Shown piece by piece: positions 51,809-62,395 of a DNA stretch of 64,000 bases. Location of the stretch: assembly GCF_003044565.1 (NCBI RefSeq), contig NZ_POXG01000004.1:62001-126000 (forward strand). Direction: 5' to 3'. The notes under the pieces are model-generated. The model had not been told where the DNA came from, made no database searches, and saw only the letters and a program-made list of their open reading frames with translations. A program made the translations under genes and the position numbers. Numbering within the stretch: the first letter of the stretch is position 1; every line of letters begins with the position of its first letter. The DNA comes from Neisseria sicca. Its GTDB lineage: Bacteria > Pseudomonadota > Gammaproteobacteria > Burkholderiales > Neisseriaceae.

Positions 51809-52666
51809 TTATGCCTGATAATCGATGCCCAATTGTTTCAGCAGATATTCAAATGTTTCCGGCGTATCGAAGTGGAGGACGATTTTGCCTTTTTTGTGAT
51901 TGGTGGTTTTGACTTCCGCATTAACGCCCAGCCTTTCGGTCAAAACGTCGTTCAGACGACGTATATCGGGGCTGATGGTTTTTTTGATTTCCTGTTTGGC
52001 TTGATGGGCGATTTGGCTGCGGCGTTCGACTTCGCGTACCGACCAACCGTTTTTCACCGCTTTTTGCGCCAATTCGAGCTGCTCAACCACAGGCAGGGTC
52101 AGCAGGGCGCGGGCGTGCCCCATCTCAAGATGGCGGTGGTAGAGCATTTCTTGGACAGGCTCGGGCAGGCTCAACAGGCGCAGGCTGTTGGAAATGGCGC
52201 TGCGGCTTTTGCCGACTGCCTTAGCGATGGTTTCATGAGTCAGTCCGAACTCGTCGGCAAGGCGTTTCAAACCTTGCGCTTCTTCAATCGGGTTTAAGTT
52301 TTCGCGTTGCAGGTTTTCAATCAAACCCATTGCCAGCGCGGTTTCATCGCTGATGGTTTTGATGACGACCGGAATCTCGGTCAGTCCGGCGAGCTGGGAT
52401 GCGCGCCAGCGGCGTTCGCCGGCGATCAGTTCGTATTGGGAAAGGCCGTGTTCGCGCACGATGACCGGTTGGATAACGCCTTGCGCTTTAATCGAATCCG
52501 CCAGCTCCTGCAAGGCTTCGTCGTCCATCTGTACCCGCGCCTGATAGCGGCCGGGCTGGATGTCGTTGATGGCGACGGTAGTCAGGCGGTCGCTGCTGCT
52601 GTTGTCCACGCCGTTGGAAATCAGGGAATCTAAACCGCGGCCCAAACCGCCTTTTGCTTTTGCCAT
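51809..52666 (-). CDS. parB: Chromosome partitioning protein ParB
   Basis: ParB binds parS sites near the origin, spreads as a CTP-dependent clamp and is moved by ParA. The 285-residue product starts [16 protein letters not shown]. It has the N-terminal CTP-binding domain ([33 protein letters not shown]), a helix-turn-helix ([27 protein letters not shown]) and a C-terminal dimerisation domain ([23 protein letters not shown]). parA is not in the window. A reverse DUS lies just upstream of its start. Confidence 0.95.
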   Translation of the reverse strand: MAKAKGGLGRGLDSLISNGVDNSSSDRLTTVAINDIQPGRYQARVQMDDEALQELADSIKAQGVIQPVIVREHGLSQYELIAGERRWRASQLAGLTEIPVVIKTISDETALAMGLIENLQRENLNPIEEAQGLKRLADEFGLTHETIAKAVGKSRSAISNSLRLLSLPEPVQEMLYHRHLEMGHARALLTLPVVEQLELAQKAVKNGWSVREVERRSQIAHQAKQEIKKTISPDIRRLNDVLTERLGVNAEVKTTNHKKGKIVLHFDTPETFEYLLKQLGIDYQA

Positions 52667-52825
52667 ATCGTGTCCCTTTCAGACGACCCTAAGAATGAAA
52701 AAACAGTATTCTATCGGATATTCACAAGCGCCGACAATTTGTATTGCTGTGTTATTCCAAGTGGCGATTTTTACTATAATGAACCCCCTCGGTTATTTTT
52801 CAGACGACCCACAGAAAGATTATTT

Positions 52826-53404
52826 ATGACCCGACGCCTGATTATCGGCATCAGCGGTGCCAGCGGTTTCCAATATGGTGTCAAAGCCTTACAGCTTTTG
52901 CGCGCACACGACATCGAAACGCATTTGGTTGTTTCCAAAGGTGCGGAAATGACACGCGCTTTGGAAACAGACTACACCAAAGAAGAAGTCTATGCGCTCG
53001 CCGATGTTGTGTATTCCGTCAACCACATCGGCGAACGCATTGCCAGCGGCTCGTTTAAAACGGACGGTATGTTGATTGCGCCTTGCTCCATGCGGACGCT
53101 GGCATCCGTCGCACACGGATTCGGCGACAATCTGCTGACCCGCGCTGCCGATGTGATCTTGAAAGAACGCCGCCGTTTGGTGTTGATGGTGCGTGAAGCA
53201 CCGTTAAACCTCGCCCATATTGAAAACATGCGCCGAGTGATCGAGATGGGCGGCATTATTTTCCCGCCCATCCCCGCCATGTATCAGCAGCCGCAAACCG
53301 TTGACGACATCATTACCCACAGCGTTGCCCATGCCTTGGACATGTTCGACATCGAAACCGAAGGCGTGCCCAGATGGAACGGTGGGCAAACCGAAGCAGA
53401 CTGA
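52826..53404 (+). CDS. ubiX: Flavin prenyltransferase UbiX
   Basis: UbiX makes the prenylated FMN cofactor used by the decarboxylase UbiD in ubiquinone synthesis. The 192-residue product begins [25 protein letters not shown] and has [48 protein letters not shown], the conserved FMN- and prenyl-phosphate-binding segments. ATG 52826 is chosen for the family N-terminus; the ORF runs back to 52670 through a DUS. A TATAAT at 52775-52780 may be its -10 box. Confidence 0.95.
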   Translation: MTRRLIIGISGASGFQYGVKALQLLRAHDIETHLVVSKGAEMTRALETDYTKEEVYALADVVYSVNHIGERIASGSFKTDGMLIAPCSMRTLASVAHGFGDNLLTRAADVILKERRRLVLMVREAPLNLAHIENMRRVIEMGGIIFPPIPAMYQQPQTVDDIITHSVAHALDMFDIETEGVPRWNGGQTEAD

Positions 53405-53490
53405 AGACAATGCAGTTTGATAACGGAACTTTGCCGCCCCGAAGCTCGCCGCAAACGTGCTAAGCCGCTGAATTATCCAGCAGAATCAGG

Positions 53491-53496
53491 TATAAT
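53491..53496 (+). promoter_or_regulatory. Candidate gyrB -10 box
   Basis: A perfect TATAAT lies about 110 bases before the gyrB ATG. The -35 region (CTGAAT at 17 bases) is weak. gyrB promoters are often supercoiling-responsive, which cannot be judged here. Confidence 0.4.
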
Positions 53497-53585
53497 AACA
53501 GTCTATTTCCGTCCGTCGGACAGCTTGACCGTCCGGGTGGCGCGCTCAACTGTCGTTCAGACGACCTCAGCAGAAATTCTTTTAA

Positions 53586-55997
<2,412 letters not shown>

Positions 55998-56013
55998 TAG
56001 GAGCTGAAACATG

Positions 56014-56061
56014 AAAAGGTCGTCTGAAAATTGGGATTTCCGGTTTTCAGACGACCTTTTT
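56014..56061 (+). terminator. DUS-pair terminator after gyrB
   Basis: AAAAGGTCGTCTGAAAA and TTTTCAGACGACCTTTTT form a strong stem around TTGGGATTTCCGG, ending in a T-run. Confidence 0.85.
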
Positions 56062-56243
56062 GATTGGTGGGAACGTTGCGGCGTGATACTGCGAAAATGC
56101 TCGAAATATTCGTCCAGTCAGTCCGGTAAGCCGACGAAAACGCTGCCTATACCTTTGGGTAGTAAATTGCTGCCAATCGGGAAATTTATCTGCATTTTTT
56201 TTAAACCATAGGCATATTGATATGCAAACATGGGTTTGATTGT

Positions 56244-56350
56244 TATAGTGGATTAAATTTAAACCAGTACGGCGTTGCCTCGCCTTGCCGTACTATTTGT
56301 ACTGTCTGCGGCTTCGTCGCCTTGTCCTGATTTAAATTTAATCCACTATA
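56244..56350 (-). mobile_element. Correia element, short form (107 bp)
   Basis: TATAGTGGATTAAATTTAAA and TTTAAATTTAATCCACTATA enclose the standard short core (GTACGGCGTTGCC...GCGACAAGG type, here in inverse). It ends 80 bases before the DUF2167 gene and lies in its likely promoter region. Confidence 0.9.
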
Positions 56351-56430
56351 CAAACCTCCTCCTTTGGTCACGCCGGAGCGTATGGTGTTTCGGCTGTCCG
56401 CATTTTTTAACTCATTTTTATGGAAACCCC

Positions 56431-57381
56431 ATGATGAAAAGCAACCGTCTCGCCTGCGCTGTTTTGGCAGCCTTGTTATCCCTCCAAACCTTGCCTACGT
56501 ATGCCGCTAAACCGGATACTGCTTCAGCCGTCGAGGCATCTGCGCCAAACTCGAAAAACGCTTCAACTGCTTCAGAGGAAGAGATTGCCAAACAGATGGT
56601 CGTCGGCCCGGCAGTTATCGACTTGGGCAACCAGGCAAAACTGAAACTGCCCGCCAAAATGGTCTTTATTAAAAAAGATGCCGCCAATAGCTTGATGGAA
56701 GAATGGGGTAATGGCACAAATCCCGACCGCTACGGGTTGATTATTCCGGAGCAAAAAAATAAAGACAGCGCAGCCCCTTGGTGGGTCGATTTGAATTTCA
56801 ATGATTCAGGTTACATCAAAGACGACGATGCCAAAGAATGGGATGTCGAAGGCATGCTCAAGCAACTGAAAGAAGGTTCTGAGGAGCAAAACAAAGAACG
56901 TGCCGCCCGCAACCTGCCTGAATTGGAAACGCGCGGCTGGGTGGAAAAACCGCAATATGATGCGGCTACCCACCGCCTGATTTGGTCGATTGACGTTTGG
57001 GAGAAAAACAAACCCGACCAAAATCCTGCCATCAACTACAACACTTACCAGCTCGGCCGCGAAGGCTTTATCGAACTGACCATGGTTACCGATTTGAATA
57101 GCGTAGACCAATACAAACCTATCGCACGGGAATTATTGGGCAATATCGAATTCAACGAAGGCAAGCGTTACAGCGATTTCAATGCCGCGACCGACAAAGT
57201 GGCGGAATACGGATTGGCTGCCTTAGTCGGCGGATTGGCTGCGAAAAAATTGGGCTTGCTGGCTCTTGCCGGCGCATTGCTCGCCAAATTCGGCAAATTG
57301 ATTGCTGTCGGCGTGATTGGTGCAGGCGCGCTGTTTAAAGGCTTATGGCGCAAAAAAGATAAAAACCAAAGCGAAGAATAA
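56431..57381 (+). CDS. DUF2167 family membrane protein
   Basis: The 316-residue product has a signal peptide ([25 protein letters not shown]). A large periplasmic DUF2167 domain follows ([24 protein letters not shown]...MEEWGN...GLIIPEQ, then [19 protein letters not shown] and [20 protein letters not shown]). The C-terminus is a hydrophobic hairpin ([40 protein letters not shown]) ending in Lys/Glu. Function of this family is unknown. The start is one of two adjacent ATGs, 56431 or 56434. A longer ORF to 56275 runs through the Correia element and is not real. Confidence 0.87.
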
Positions 57382-57395
57382 GTCCCTGAGAAACC

Positions 57396-57431
57396 AAAAA
57401 GGTCGTCTGAAAATTTTCAGACGACCTTTTC
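57396..57431. terminator. Loopless DUS palindrome shared by the DUF2167 gene and gltX
   Basis: AAAGGTCGTCTGAAAA is followed directly by TTTTCAGACGACCTTT, a perfect palindrome with no spacer. It lies between convergent genes and ends both. Confidence 0.85.
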
Positions 57432-57437
57432 AACGTT

Positions 57438-58832
57438 TTAAGAACGTATCCGTTTCAACACTTCTTCCTTGCCGATTAATGCCAACACAGCATCGACGCT
57501 GGGTGTTTTCGCCGTGCCGCAGACGGCGAGGCGCAGGGGCATGCCGAGTTTGCCCATTTTGATGCCTTCTTCGTCGCAGAAAGGTTTGAACAGGTCGTGG
57601 ATAGCTTCGGCGTTCCAGTCTTCCAGTCCTTCAAGGCGTTCGGCGAAGCGCAGCATACGGGCGGCAGCTTCGTCGTCCCAGTGTTTCTGCACGTCCGCTT
57701 CGGCAGGCGTTTGTTTGACGTAGAAGTAGAGGCACTCGTCGGCGAGGGTGTTCAGGTCTTGGGCGCGGTCTTTGACCAATGCCAACACGTCTTCCAACGC
57801 GGGTTTTGCCGTGTCGTAAATATCGCGCAGGGCGAGGCGGGGTTTGACGAGTTCGGCAAGTTTTTCGTTGGGCGTGATTTTGATGTGTTCGCCGTTTATC
57901 CAGTAGAGCTTTTTCAAGTCCATACGGCTTGGAGACGGGGAAACGTCTTTCAAATCAAACCATTCGATGAATTGTTCCATCGTGAAGAACTCGTCGTCGC
58001 CGTGCGCCCAGCCCAAACGCGCCAAATAGTTGAGCATGGCTTCGGGCAGGATGCCCATCGCGCCGAAATCGGTGATGGCGACGGTATCGCCGCTGCGTTT
58101 GGAGATTTTTTTGCCTTGTTCGTTGAGAATCATGGGCAGGTGGCCGTATTCGGGCAGGTTTGCGCCGATGGCTTTTAAGATGTTGATTTGTTTTGGGGTA
58201 TTGTTCACATGGTCGTCACCGCGGATAACGTGGGTAACGCCCATGTCGTAGTCGTCCACCACGACGCAGAAGTTGTAGGTCGGCGTGCCGTCGGCGCGGG
58301 CGATAATCAGGTCGTCGAGCGCTTCGTTGGGAATGGAGATTTCGCCTTTGACCAAGTCCGGCCATTGGGTAACGCCGTCCAAAGGCGTTTTGAAGCGGAC
58401 GACGGGTTGCACGTCAGCAGGGATTTCGGGCAGGGTTTTGCCTGCTTCGGGACGCCAGCGGCGGTCGTAAGTCGCCGTACCTTCTTTTTCGGCTTTCTCG
58501 CGCATGGCTTCCAGCTCTTCTTTGCTGCAATAGCAGTAGTAGGCGGCGCCTTTTTCCAAGAGTTCGGCGATGACTTCTTTATAGCGGTCAAAACGGCGGG
58601 TTTGATACACGACATTGTCGGCGTTGTCGTAATCGAGACCGACCCATTTCATGCCGTCGAGGATGATGTTGACGGATTCGGCGGTGGAACGCGCCAAGTC
58701 AGTGTCTTCGATACGCAATAAGAACTCGCCTTTGTGATGGCGGGCAAACGCCCATGAAAACAAGGCGGTGCGCACACCGCCGATGTGCAGGTAGCCGGTG
58801 GGGCTGGGGGCGAAACGAGTTTTGACGGTCAT
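57438..58832 (-). CDS. gltX: Glutamyl-tRNA synthetase (class I)
   Basis: GltX charges tRNA-Glu, which also feeds tetrapyrrole synthesis. The 464-residue product starts [19 protein letters not shown] with the HIGH-type motif at residues 16-19. It has the ISKR form of KMSKS in NEQGKKISKRSGD, and the C-terminal anticodon-binding domain. ATG 58832 is the family start; an upstream in-frame start at 58889 is not conserved. The first 84 codons are duplicated at 60107-60367, with the 1.1 kb binding-protein gene in between. Confidence 0.97.
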   Translation of the reverse strand: MTVKTRFAPSPTGYLHIGGVRTALFSWAFARHHKGEFLLRIEDTDLARSTAESVNIILDGMKWVGLDYDNADNVVYQTRRFDRYKEVIAELLEKGAAYYCYCSKEELEAMREKAEKEGTATYDRRWRPEAGKTLPEIPADVQPVVRFKTPLDGVTQWPDLVKGEISIPNEALDDLIIARADGTPTYNFCVVVDDYDMGVTHVIRGDDHVNNTPKQINILKAIGANLPEYGHLPMILNEQGKKISKRSGDTVAITDFGAMGILPEAMLNYLARLGWAHGDDEFFTMEQFIEWFDLKDVSPSPSRMDLKKLYWINGEHIKITPNEKLAELVKPRLALRDIYDTAKPALEDVLALVKDRAQDLNTLADECLYFYVKQTPAEADVQKHWDDEAAARMLRFAERLEGLEDWNAEAIHDLFKPFCDEEGIKMGKLGMPLRLAVCGTAKTPSVDAVLALIGKEEVLKRIRS

Positions 58833-58873
58833 GATGGCTCCAAAGTCTTTGAAAACAGGTATTTTACTTTTTC
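58580..58873 (-). repeat. Direct repeat, copy 1: gltX 5' end and its upstream bases
   Basis: This segment and 60115-60407 are nearly identical and in the same orientation. In the coding part I count seven base differences, all silent over 84 codons; the upstream part has a few more. The repeats bracket a 1.24 kb segment carrying the binding-protein gene. Confidence 0.85.
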
Positions 58874-58892
58874 GGCAAGGTTTAAACAATGT

Positions 58893-58904
58893 AAGGCCGT
58901 CTGA
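58893..58904 (+). other. Uptake sequence of the AG-DUS dialect
   Basis: AAGGCCGTCTGAAAAT contains AGGCCGTCTGAA, not the resident AGGTCGTCTGAA. It lies inside the segment bracketed by the gltX repeats. Confidence 0.75.
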
Positions 58905-58958
58905 AAATAATGTCGGCGCAGAAGGACCGTCTGGGAACTTTTCTCCTTAAAACAAGAC

Positions 58959-58973
58959 AAATGAGAATCATTT
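58959..58973. promoter_or_regulatory. Fur-box-like operator
   Basis: AAATGAGAATCATTT has perfect 6-base inverted arms (AAATGA / TCATTT). It contains AATGAGAATCATT, which differs by one base from the classic Fur core AATGATAATCATT. It ends 18 bases before the binding-protein ATG, a position where bound Fur would block transcription under iron-replete conditions. Confidence 0.65.
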
Positions 58974-58991
58974 CTTTGAAAGTATCCGCTC

Positions 58992-60086
58992 ATGAACAAA
59001 CGCGCTTTATTTGCCGCCCTCGCCCTCCTGCCCATTTTTGCCCAAGCCGAAATCAAAACTATCAAAGACGTATTGGGACGCGAAGTCAAAGTCGATGTCC
59101 CTGTCAAACGCGCGGTTTTGGCGTTTTACTATCCCGACTATATCGCGGTAACGGGCGCGGACAAATTTAAAAACGTCATCGGCATTTCGCGTGAGTTTTG
59201 GGAGAAATTCAATCCCGGCAGCTGGGCGATGTTCAAACAGAAGCTGCCTACGCTGCAAAACATTGCGGACATCGGCAACATCAGCACCGGCACGTTTTCA
59301 CTGGAGAAAACGCTCGCGCTCAAGCCGGACGTATTGATTCTGGCCGACTGGCAGTATAAGGCCGTCGCCACCCACCTGCCGCGCATTAAAGCGGCAGGCA
59401 TACCCGTCGTCGTGGTCGATTTCAACGCCGAAACCGTCGCACGGCACACGCGCAGTGCGGAAATTTTCGGCGAACTCAACGGTACGCAGGCGCGCGCCCA
59501 AAAAATTGCCGCCGAATACGCCCGAGGCATTGCCGATATCCAAAAACGCGTCGCGCGCGCCAAGCAGTCCAAACCGAAAATCTATATCGAGTTCGGCGAC
59601 AAAGGCCCGTCCGAATACAGCTACACCTTCGGTAAAGATATGTGGGGCGCGATTGCCGACACAGTAGGCGGCAACAATATCGCCGCGCCTTACGTTAAAA
59701 ACTGGGGACCGATAAACCCTGAAAAATTCCTGACGGCCAAACCCGACGTCATCGTCATTTCGGGGACGGAAAACGGCCATAAAGACAAGCCTGACATTAT
59801 GGCGATGGGCATAGGCATCAGCCAGGCCGATGCGCAACGCCGCCTGGCCGGATTTGTCAAACGCAAAGGCTGGGCAGACATTCCTGCCGTCAAAAACAAA
59901 CGCGTTTACGGCATCTACCACACCGCCTCCCGCTCGCTCACCGATTTGGCCAGCGCGCAATTTATCGCCAAAACCCTGTATCCGCAGCAGTTTGCCGACA
60001 TAGACCCAAACAAGACCTATCTGGACTTCTACCGCAAATACCTGCCCGTCGTGCCGGACGGTACGTTTTACATCCGATTGAAATAG
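58992..60086 (+). CDS. Periplasmic metal/siderophore-binding protein of an ABC importer
   Basis: The 364-residue product has a signal peptide (MNKRALFAALALLPIFAQA) and a class III periplasmic binding fold (PF01497 type). Its parts are TIKDVLGREVKVDVPVKRAVLAFYYPDYIAVTGAD, LEKTLALKPDVLILADWQ, AAGIPVVVVDF and the C-terminal KNKRVYGIYHTASRSLTDLASAQFIAK. Family members bind ferric siderophores, haem, cobalamin or metal ions. A Fur-like box upstream supports an iron role, but the ligand is inferred. No permease or ATPase gene is adjacent. The gene is inserted between intact gltX and a duplicate of its 5' end. Confidence 0.88.
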   Translation: MNKRALFAALALLPIFAQAEIKTIKDVLGREVKVDVPVKRAVLAFYYPDYIAVTGADKFKNVIGISREFWEKFNPGSWAMFKQKLPTLQNIADIGNISTGTFSLEKTLALKPDVLILADWQYKAVATHLPRIKAAGIPVVVVDFNAETVARHTRSAEIFGELNGTQARAQKIAAEYARGIADIQKRVARAKQSKPKIYIEFGDKGPSEYSYTFGKDMWGAIADTVGGNNIAAPYVKNWGPINPEKFLTAKPDVIVISGTENGHKDKPDIMAMGIGISQADAQRRLAGFVKRKGWADIPAVKNKRVYGIYHTASRSLTDLASAQFIAKTLYPQQFADIDPNKTYLDFYRKYLPVVPDGTFYIRLK

Positions 60087-60106
60087 CGGCTGCAAAAATC
60101 ATAGGC

Positions 60107-60367
60107 TCAGGCCGTATAGCGGTCGAAACGGCGGGTTTGGTACACGACGTTGTCGGCGTTGTCGTAATCGAGACCGACCCATTTCATGCCGTCGAGGATG
60201 ATGTTGACGGATTCGGCGGTGGAACGCGCCAAGTCGGTGTCTTCGATACGCAATAGGAACTCGCCTTTGTGATGGCGGGCAAACGCCCATGAAAACAAGG
60301 CGGTGCGCACGCCGCCGATGTGCAGGTAGCCGGTGGGGCTGGGGGCGAAACGGGTTTTGACGGTCAT
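60107..60367 (-). pseudogene. Truncated duplicate of gltX (first 84 codons)
   Basis: The reading frame [19 protein letters not shown]... is identical to GltX for 84 residues, ending RRFDRY, then diverges to Thr-Ala-stop. It has the HIGH motif but no KMSKS loop or anticodon domain, so it cannot charge tRNA. It probably marks the original gltX 5' end left by integration of the neighbouring segment. Silent differences between the copies suggest that they come from different strains or species. Confidence 0.85.
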
Positions 60368-60407
60368 GATGGCTCCAGAATCTTTTAAAACGGGTATTTT
60401 ACTGTTT
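60115..60407 (-). repeat. Direct repeat, copy 2: gltX 5' end and its upstream bases
   Basis: It matches 58580-58873 in the same orientation from TATAGCGGTC to GGTATTTTACT. Recombination between the copies would delete the binding-protein gene and restore a single gltX. Confidence 0.85.
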
Positions 60408-60427
60408 TTAGACGGAATCGGACAATG

Positions 60428-60474
60428 AAAGGTCGTCTGAAACCTGAAAATTCGGTTTTCAGACGACCTTTTTC
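60428..60474. terminator. DUS-pair terminator after the DUF218 gene
   Basis: AAAGGTCGTCTGAAACC and GGTTTTCAGACGACCTTTTT pair around TGAAAATTC. It lies right after the DUF218 gene stop on the minus strand. Confidence 0.8.
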
Positions 60475-60476
60475 AT

Positions 60477-61148
60477 TTATTCGTCCTCTGTTTGACTCAT
60501 CGTCAGCCAGTCCCAAAAGTTTTCGCTCCATTTGCCGATGCGGTAGAGGAAGAGGGCGTAGCTTTCTTGAAGCAGGAATTTGTTTTTTTCTTTGCCTTGG
60601 TCGAACCGCGTGGTTGGCGTGGCGGAAATGTAGGCTTCGATGTCGAGGTCGGAGGCGATTTCGAGGGCGCGGGCGAGGTGGTAGGGGTCGCTGACGATGA
60701 TGATGCTTTCGATGCCTTCGGCGCGCAGTATCGGACGGATGTTGCGGATGTTTTCGTAGGTGTTGCGCGAGGTGTTTTCAAAGATGATGTTGTGCGCGGG
60801 TATGCCTTGTTTGAGGGCGTAACGCCGACCGACTTCGGCTTCGGTCATGTAGCCTTTTTTGGGTGTTCCGCCGGTGAAAACGATTTTTTCGACGCGGTGG
60901 CTTTGGTAGAGGGTGATGGCGTGGTTGATGCGTTCGCGGAAGATGGGCGAGGGCCGTTTGTCCCATGCGGCGGCGCCGAGCACGAGGGCGGCATCGGCGC
61001 GGACATGACGCGGCAGCGGCTGCGAGCCGGTGTGGTACACCTGCCATGCGCTGATGCCGAATATGCCGAGTACCAACAGGATACTCAGCCCTATGCCGCG
61101 AAAGAGGTAGTAGCGCAAGCCGTTGCGGCTGCGAAACAGGGAAATCAT
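60477..61148 (-). CDS. SanA-like DUF218 membrane-anchored protein
   Basis: The 223-residue product has an N-terminal anchor (YYLFRGIGLSILLVLGIFGISAW) and a DUF218 domain. Signatures are ADAALVLGAAAWDKRPSPIFRERINHAI, KIVFTGGTPKKGYMTEAEVG, FENTSRNTYENI and IIIVSDPYHLARALEIA. It is related to E. coli SanA/YdcF, implicated in envelope barrier function. It differs clearly from the second DUF218 protein at 35643-36230, so the two are old paralogues. arsC lies just upstream on the same strand, 22 bases away. Confidence 0.88.
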   Translation of the reverse strand: MISLFRSRNGLRYYLFRGIGLSILLVLGIFGISAWQVYHTGSQPLPRHVRADAALVLGAAAWDKRPSPIFRERINHAITLYQSHRVEKIVFTGGTPKKGYMTEAEVGRRYALKQGIPAHNIIFENTSRNTYENIRNIRPILRAEGIESIIIVSDPYHLARALEIASDLDIEAYISATPTTRFDQGKEKNKFLLQESYALFLYRIGKWSENFWDWLTMSQTEDE

Positions 61149-61170
61149 GTAGGGACGGCCTTCCCGCGCT

Positions 61171-61530
61171 TCAGTCCAACAGGGCTTCGATGTTTTCGAG
61201 CGGTCTGCCGATGGCGGCTTTGTCCTGTGTGGTCAGGATGGGGCGTTCGAGCAGGGCAGGGTGGGCGGCGATGGCTTTGAGTAAGGCTTGGTTGTCGAGG
61301 TCAGGATTGTCCAAGCCGAGTTCTTTGTATAAGTCGTCTTTGACACGCATCATGCCGCGCACGGATTCCAAGTCCAGTTTGGCAAAGATGTCTTTCAGTG
61401 TCGCCAAATCAGGCGGGGTGTCAAGGTATTTGACGACTTCGGCTTTGATGCCGTGCGCTTCGAGCAGGTCGAAAGCGGCACGTGATTTGCTGCAACGGGG
61501 ATTGTGGTAGAGCGTGAATTCAGACGACAT
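61171..61530 (-). CDS. arsC: ArsC/Spx-type arsenate reductase family protein
   Basis: The 119-residue thioredoxin-fold product has the active Cys13 in YHNPRCSKSRAAFDLLE and the family's RPILTTQDKAAIGRP region near the C-terminus. Glutaredoxin-dependent members reduce arsenate to arsenite. No arsenite pump or arsR is nearby, so a general oxidoreductase role (YfgD-like) is equally possible. It begins with ATG 61530 and is probably co-transcribed with the downstream DUF218 gene. Confidence 0.87.
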   Translation of the reverse strand: MSSEFTLYHNPRCSKSRAAFDLLEAHGIKAEVVKYLDTPPDLATLKDIFAKLDLESVRGMMRVKDDLYKELGLDNPDLDNQALLKAIAAHPALLERPILTTQDKAAIGRPLENIEALLD

Positions 61531-61568
61531 AGCGTTCTCCGATGTATATAGATTTTGCTGATGGGCTT

Positions 61569-61675
61569 TATAGTGGATTTAATTTAAATCAGGACAAGGC
61601 GACGAAGACGCAGACAGTACAGATAGTACGGAAAGGCGAGGCAACGCCGTACTGGTTTAAAGTTAATCCACTATA
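61569..61675 (+). mobile_element. Correia element, short form (107 bp)
   Basis: TATAGTGGATTTAATTTAAA at the left and TTTAAAGTTAATCCACTATA at the right enclose the standard short core (GGACAAGGCGACGAAGACGC...GTACTGG). It lies between the divergent arsC and thioredoxin-like genes and may influence either promoter. Confidence 0.9.
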
Positions 61676-61823
61676 TTATCGGCTGCATTGGAGATTTCCT
61701 CAACTTATCACCCGATAATCGTCATTTTTTACCGCTAAAATCCAACATCTTCATTTTCTCCATAGACAGCACGCTGAAAGGGGTTACAATGCCATCATCT
61801 GATTGATGCAAAGGATGGAACTT

Positions 61824-62306
61824 ATGAAAAAATTATTGCTTGCCTCTGTTTTGATGACTGCCGCCCTGTCTGCCCCTGCGTTTGCAGCCGACCCGCTGGC
61901 GGGCTGGAACGACAACAAGCCGCAAAGCCTGCAATCACTCAAAGCCCCTGTGCGCGTGGTGAACCTGTGGGCGACTTGGTGCGGTCCGTGCCGTAAGGAA
62001 ATGCCCGCCATGTCCGCGTGGTACAAAGCGCAGAAAAAAGGCAGCGTCGATATGGTCGGCATCGCGTTGGATACTTCCGACAACATCGGCAAATTCCTGA
62101 AACAAACCCCCGTCAGCTATCATGTTTGGCGTTATACCGGCGCGGACAGCCGCAATTTCATGAAGTCTTACGGCAACAACGTCGGCGTATTGCCGTTCAC
62201 CGTCGTCGAAGCCCCGAAATGCGGCTACAAACAAACCATCACCGGCGAAGTCAACGAAAAAAGCCTGACCGCCGCCGTCAATGCGGCTAAAGAAAAATGT
62301 AAATAA
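61824..62306 (+). CDS. Exported TlpA-like thioredoxin-fold protein
   Basis: The 160-residue product has a signal peptide (MKKLLLASVLMTAALSAPAFA) and a thioredoxin fold with active site WATWCGPC (Cys53 and Cys56). Two more cysteines lie near the C-terminus (PKCGYK and the final KCK). It is a periplasmic thiol-disulfide oxidoreductase; substrates are unknown. ATG 61824 is chosen because AAAGGA lies eight bases upstream; ATG 61815 overlaps that site. It is a distant relative of the TlpA-like protein at 7117. Confidence 0.9.
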   Translation: MKKLLLASVLMTAALSAPAFAADPLAGWNDNKPQSLQSLKAPVRVVNLWATWCGPCRKEMPAMSAWYKAQKKGSVDMVGIALDTSDNIGKFLKQTPVSYHVWRYTGADSRNFMKSYGNNVGVLPFTVVEAPKCGYKQTITGEVNEKSLTAAVNAAKEKCK

Positions 62307-62335
62307 TTCGGACTGAGGCTGAACTTAGAAAATCA

Positions 62336-62383
62336 AAAGGTCGTCTGAAAACCAGAAATCTCTGGTTTTCAGACGACCTTTTG
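62336..62383. terminator. DUS-pair terminator between the thioredoxin-like gene and prfB
   Basis: AAAAGGTCGTCTGAAAACCAGA and TCTGGTTTTCAGACGACCTTTT form a very long perfect stem with an AATC loop. It sits between convergent genes. Confidence 0.88.
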
Positions 62384-62395
62384 ATATTTTGAGGT

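Larger units (their letters stand above)
55998..56430. other. Spacer after gyrB: terminator and Correia element
   Basis: The 433 bases contain the gyrB terminator (56014-56061), an AT-rich stretch and a Correia element (56244-56350). A 66-codon ORF at 56011 is only the terminator read through. No gene is supported. Confidence 0.6.

Noticed and set aside
56011..56211. 66-codon ORF after gyrB
   Set aside because: It begins in the gyrB terminator hairpin (MKRSSENW... is a translated DUS) and has no family resemblance.
57236..57300. Possible pore-forming toxin hairpin at the C-terminus of the DUF2167 protein
   Set aside because: A hydrophobic hairpin is normal for this family; nothing points to a toxin.
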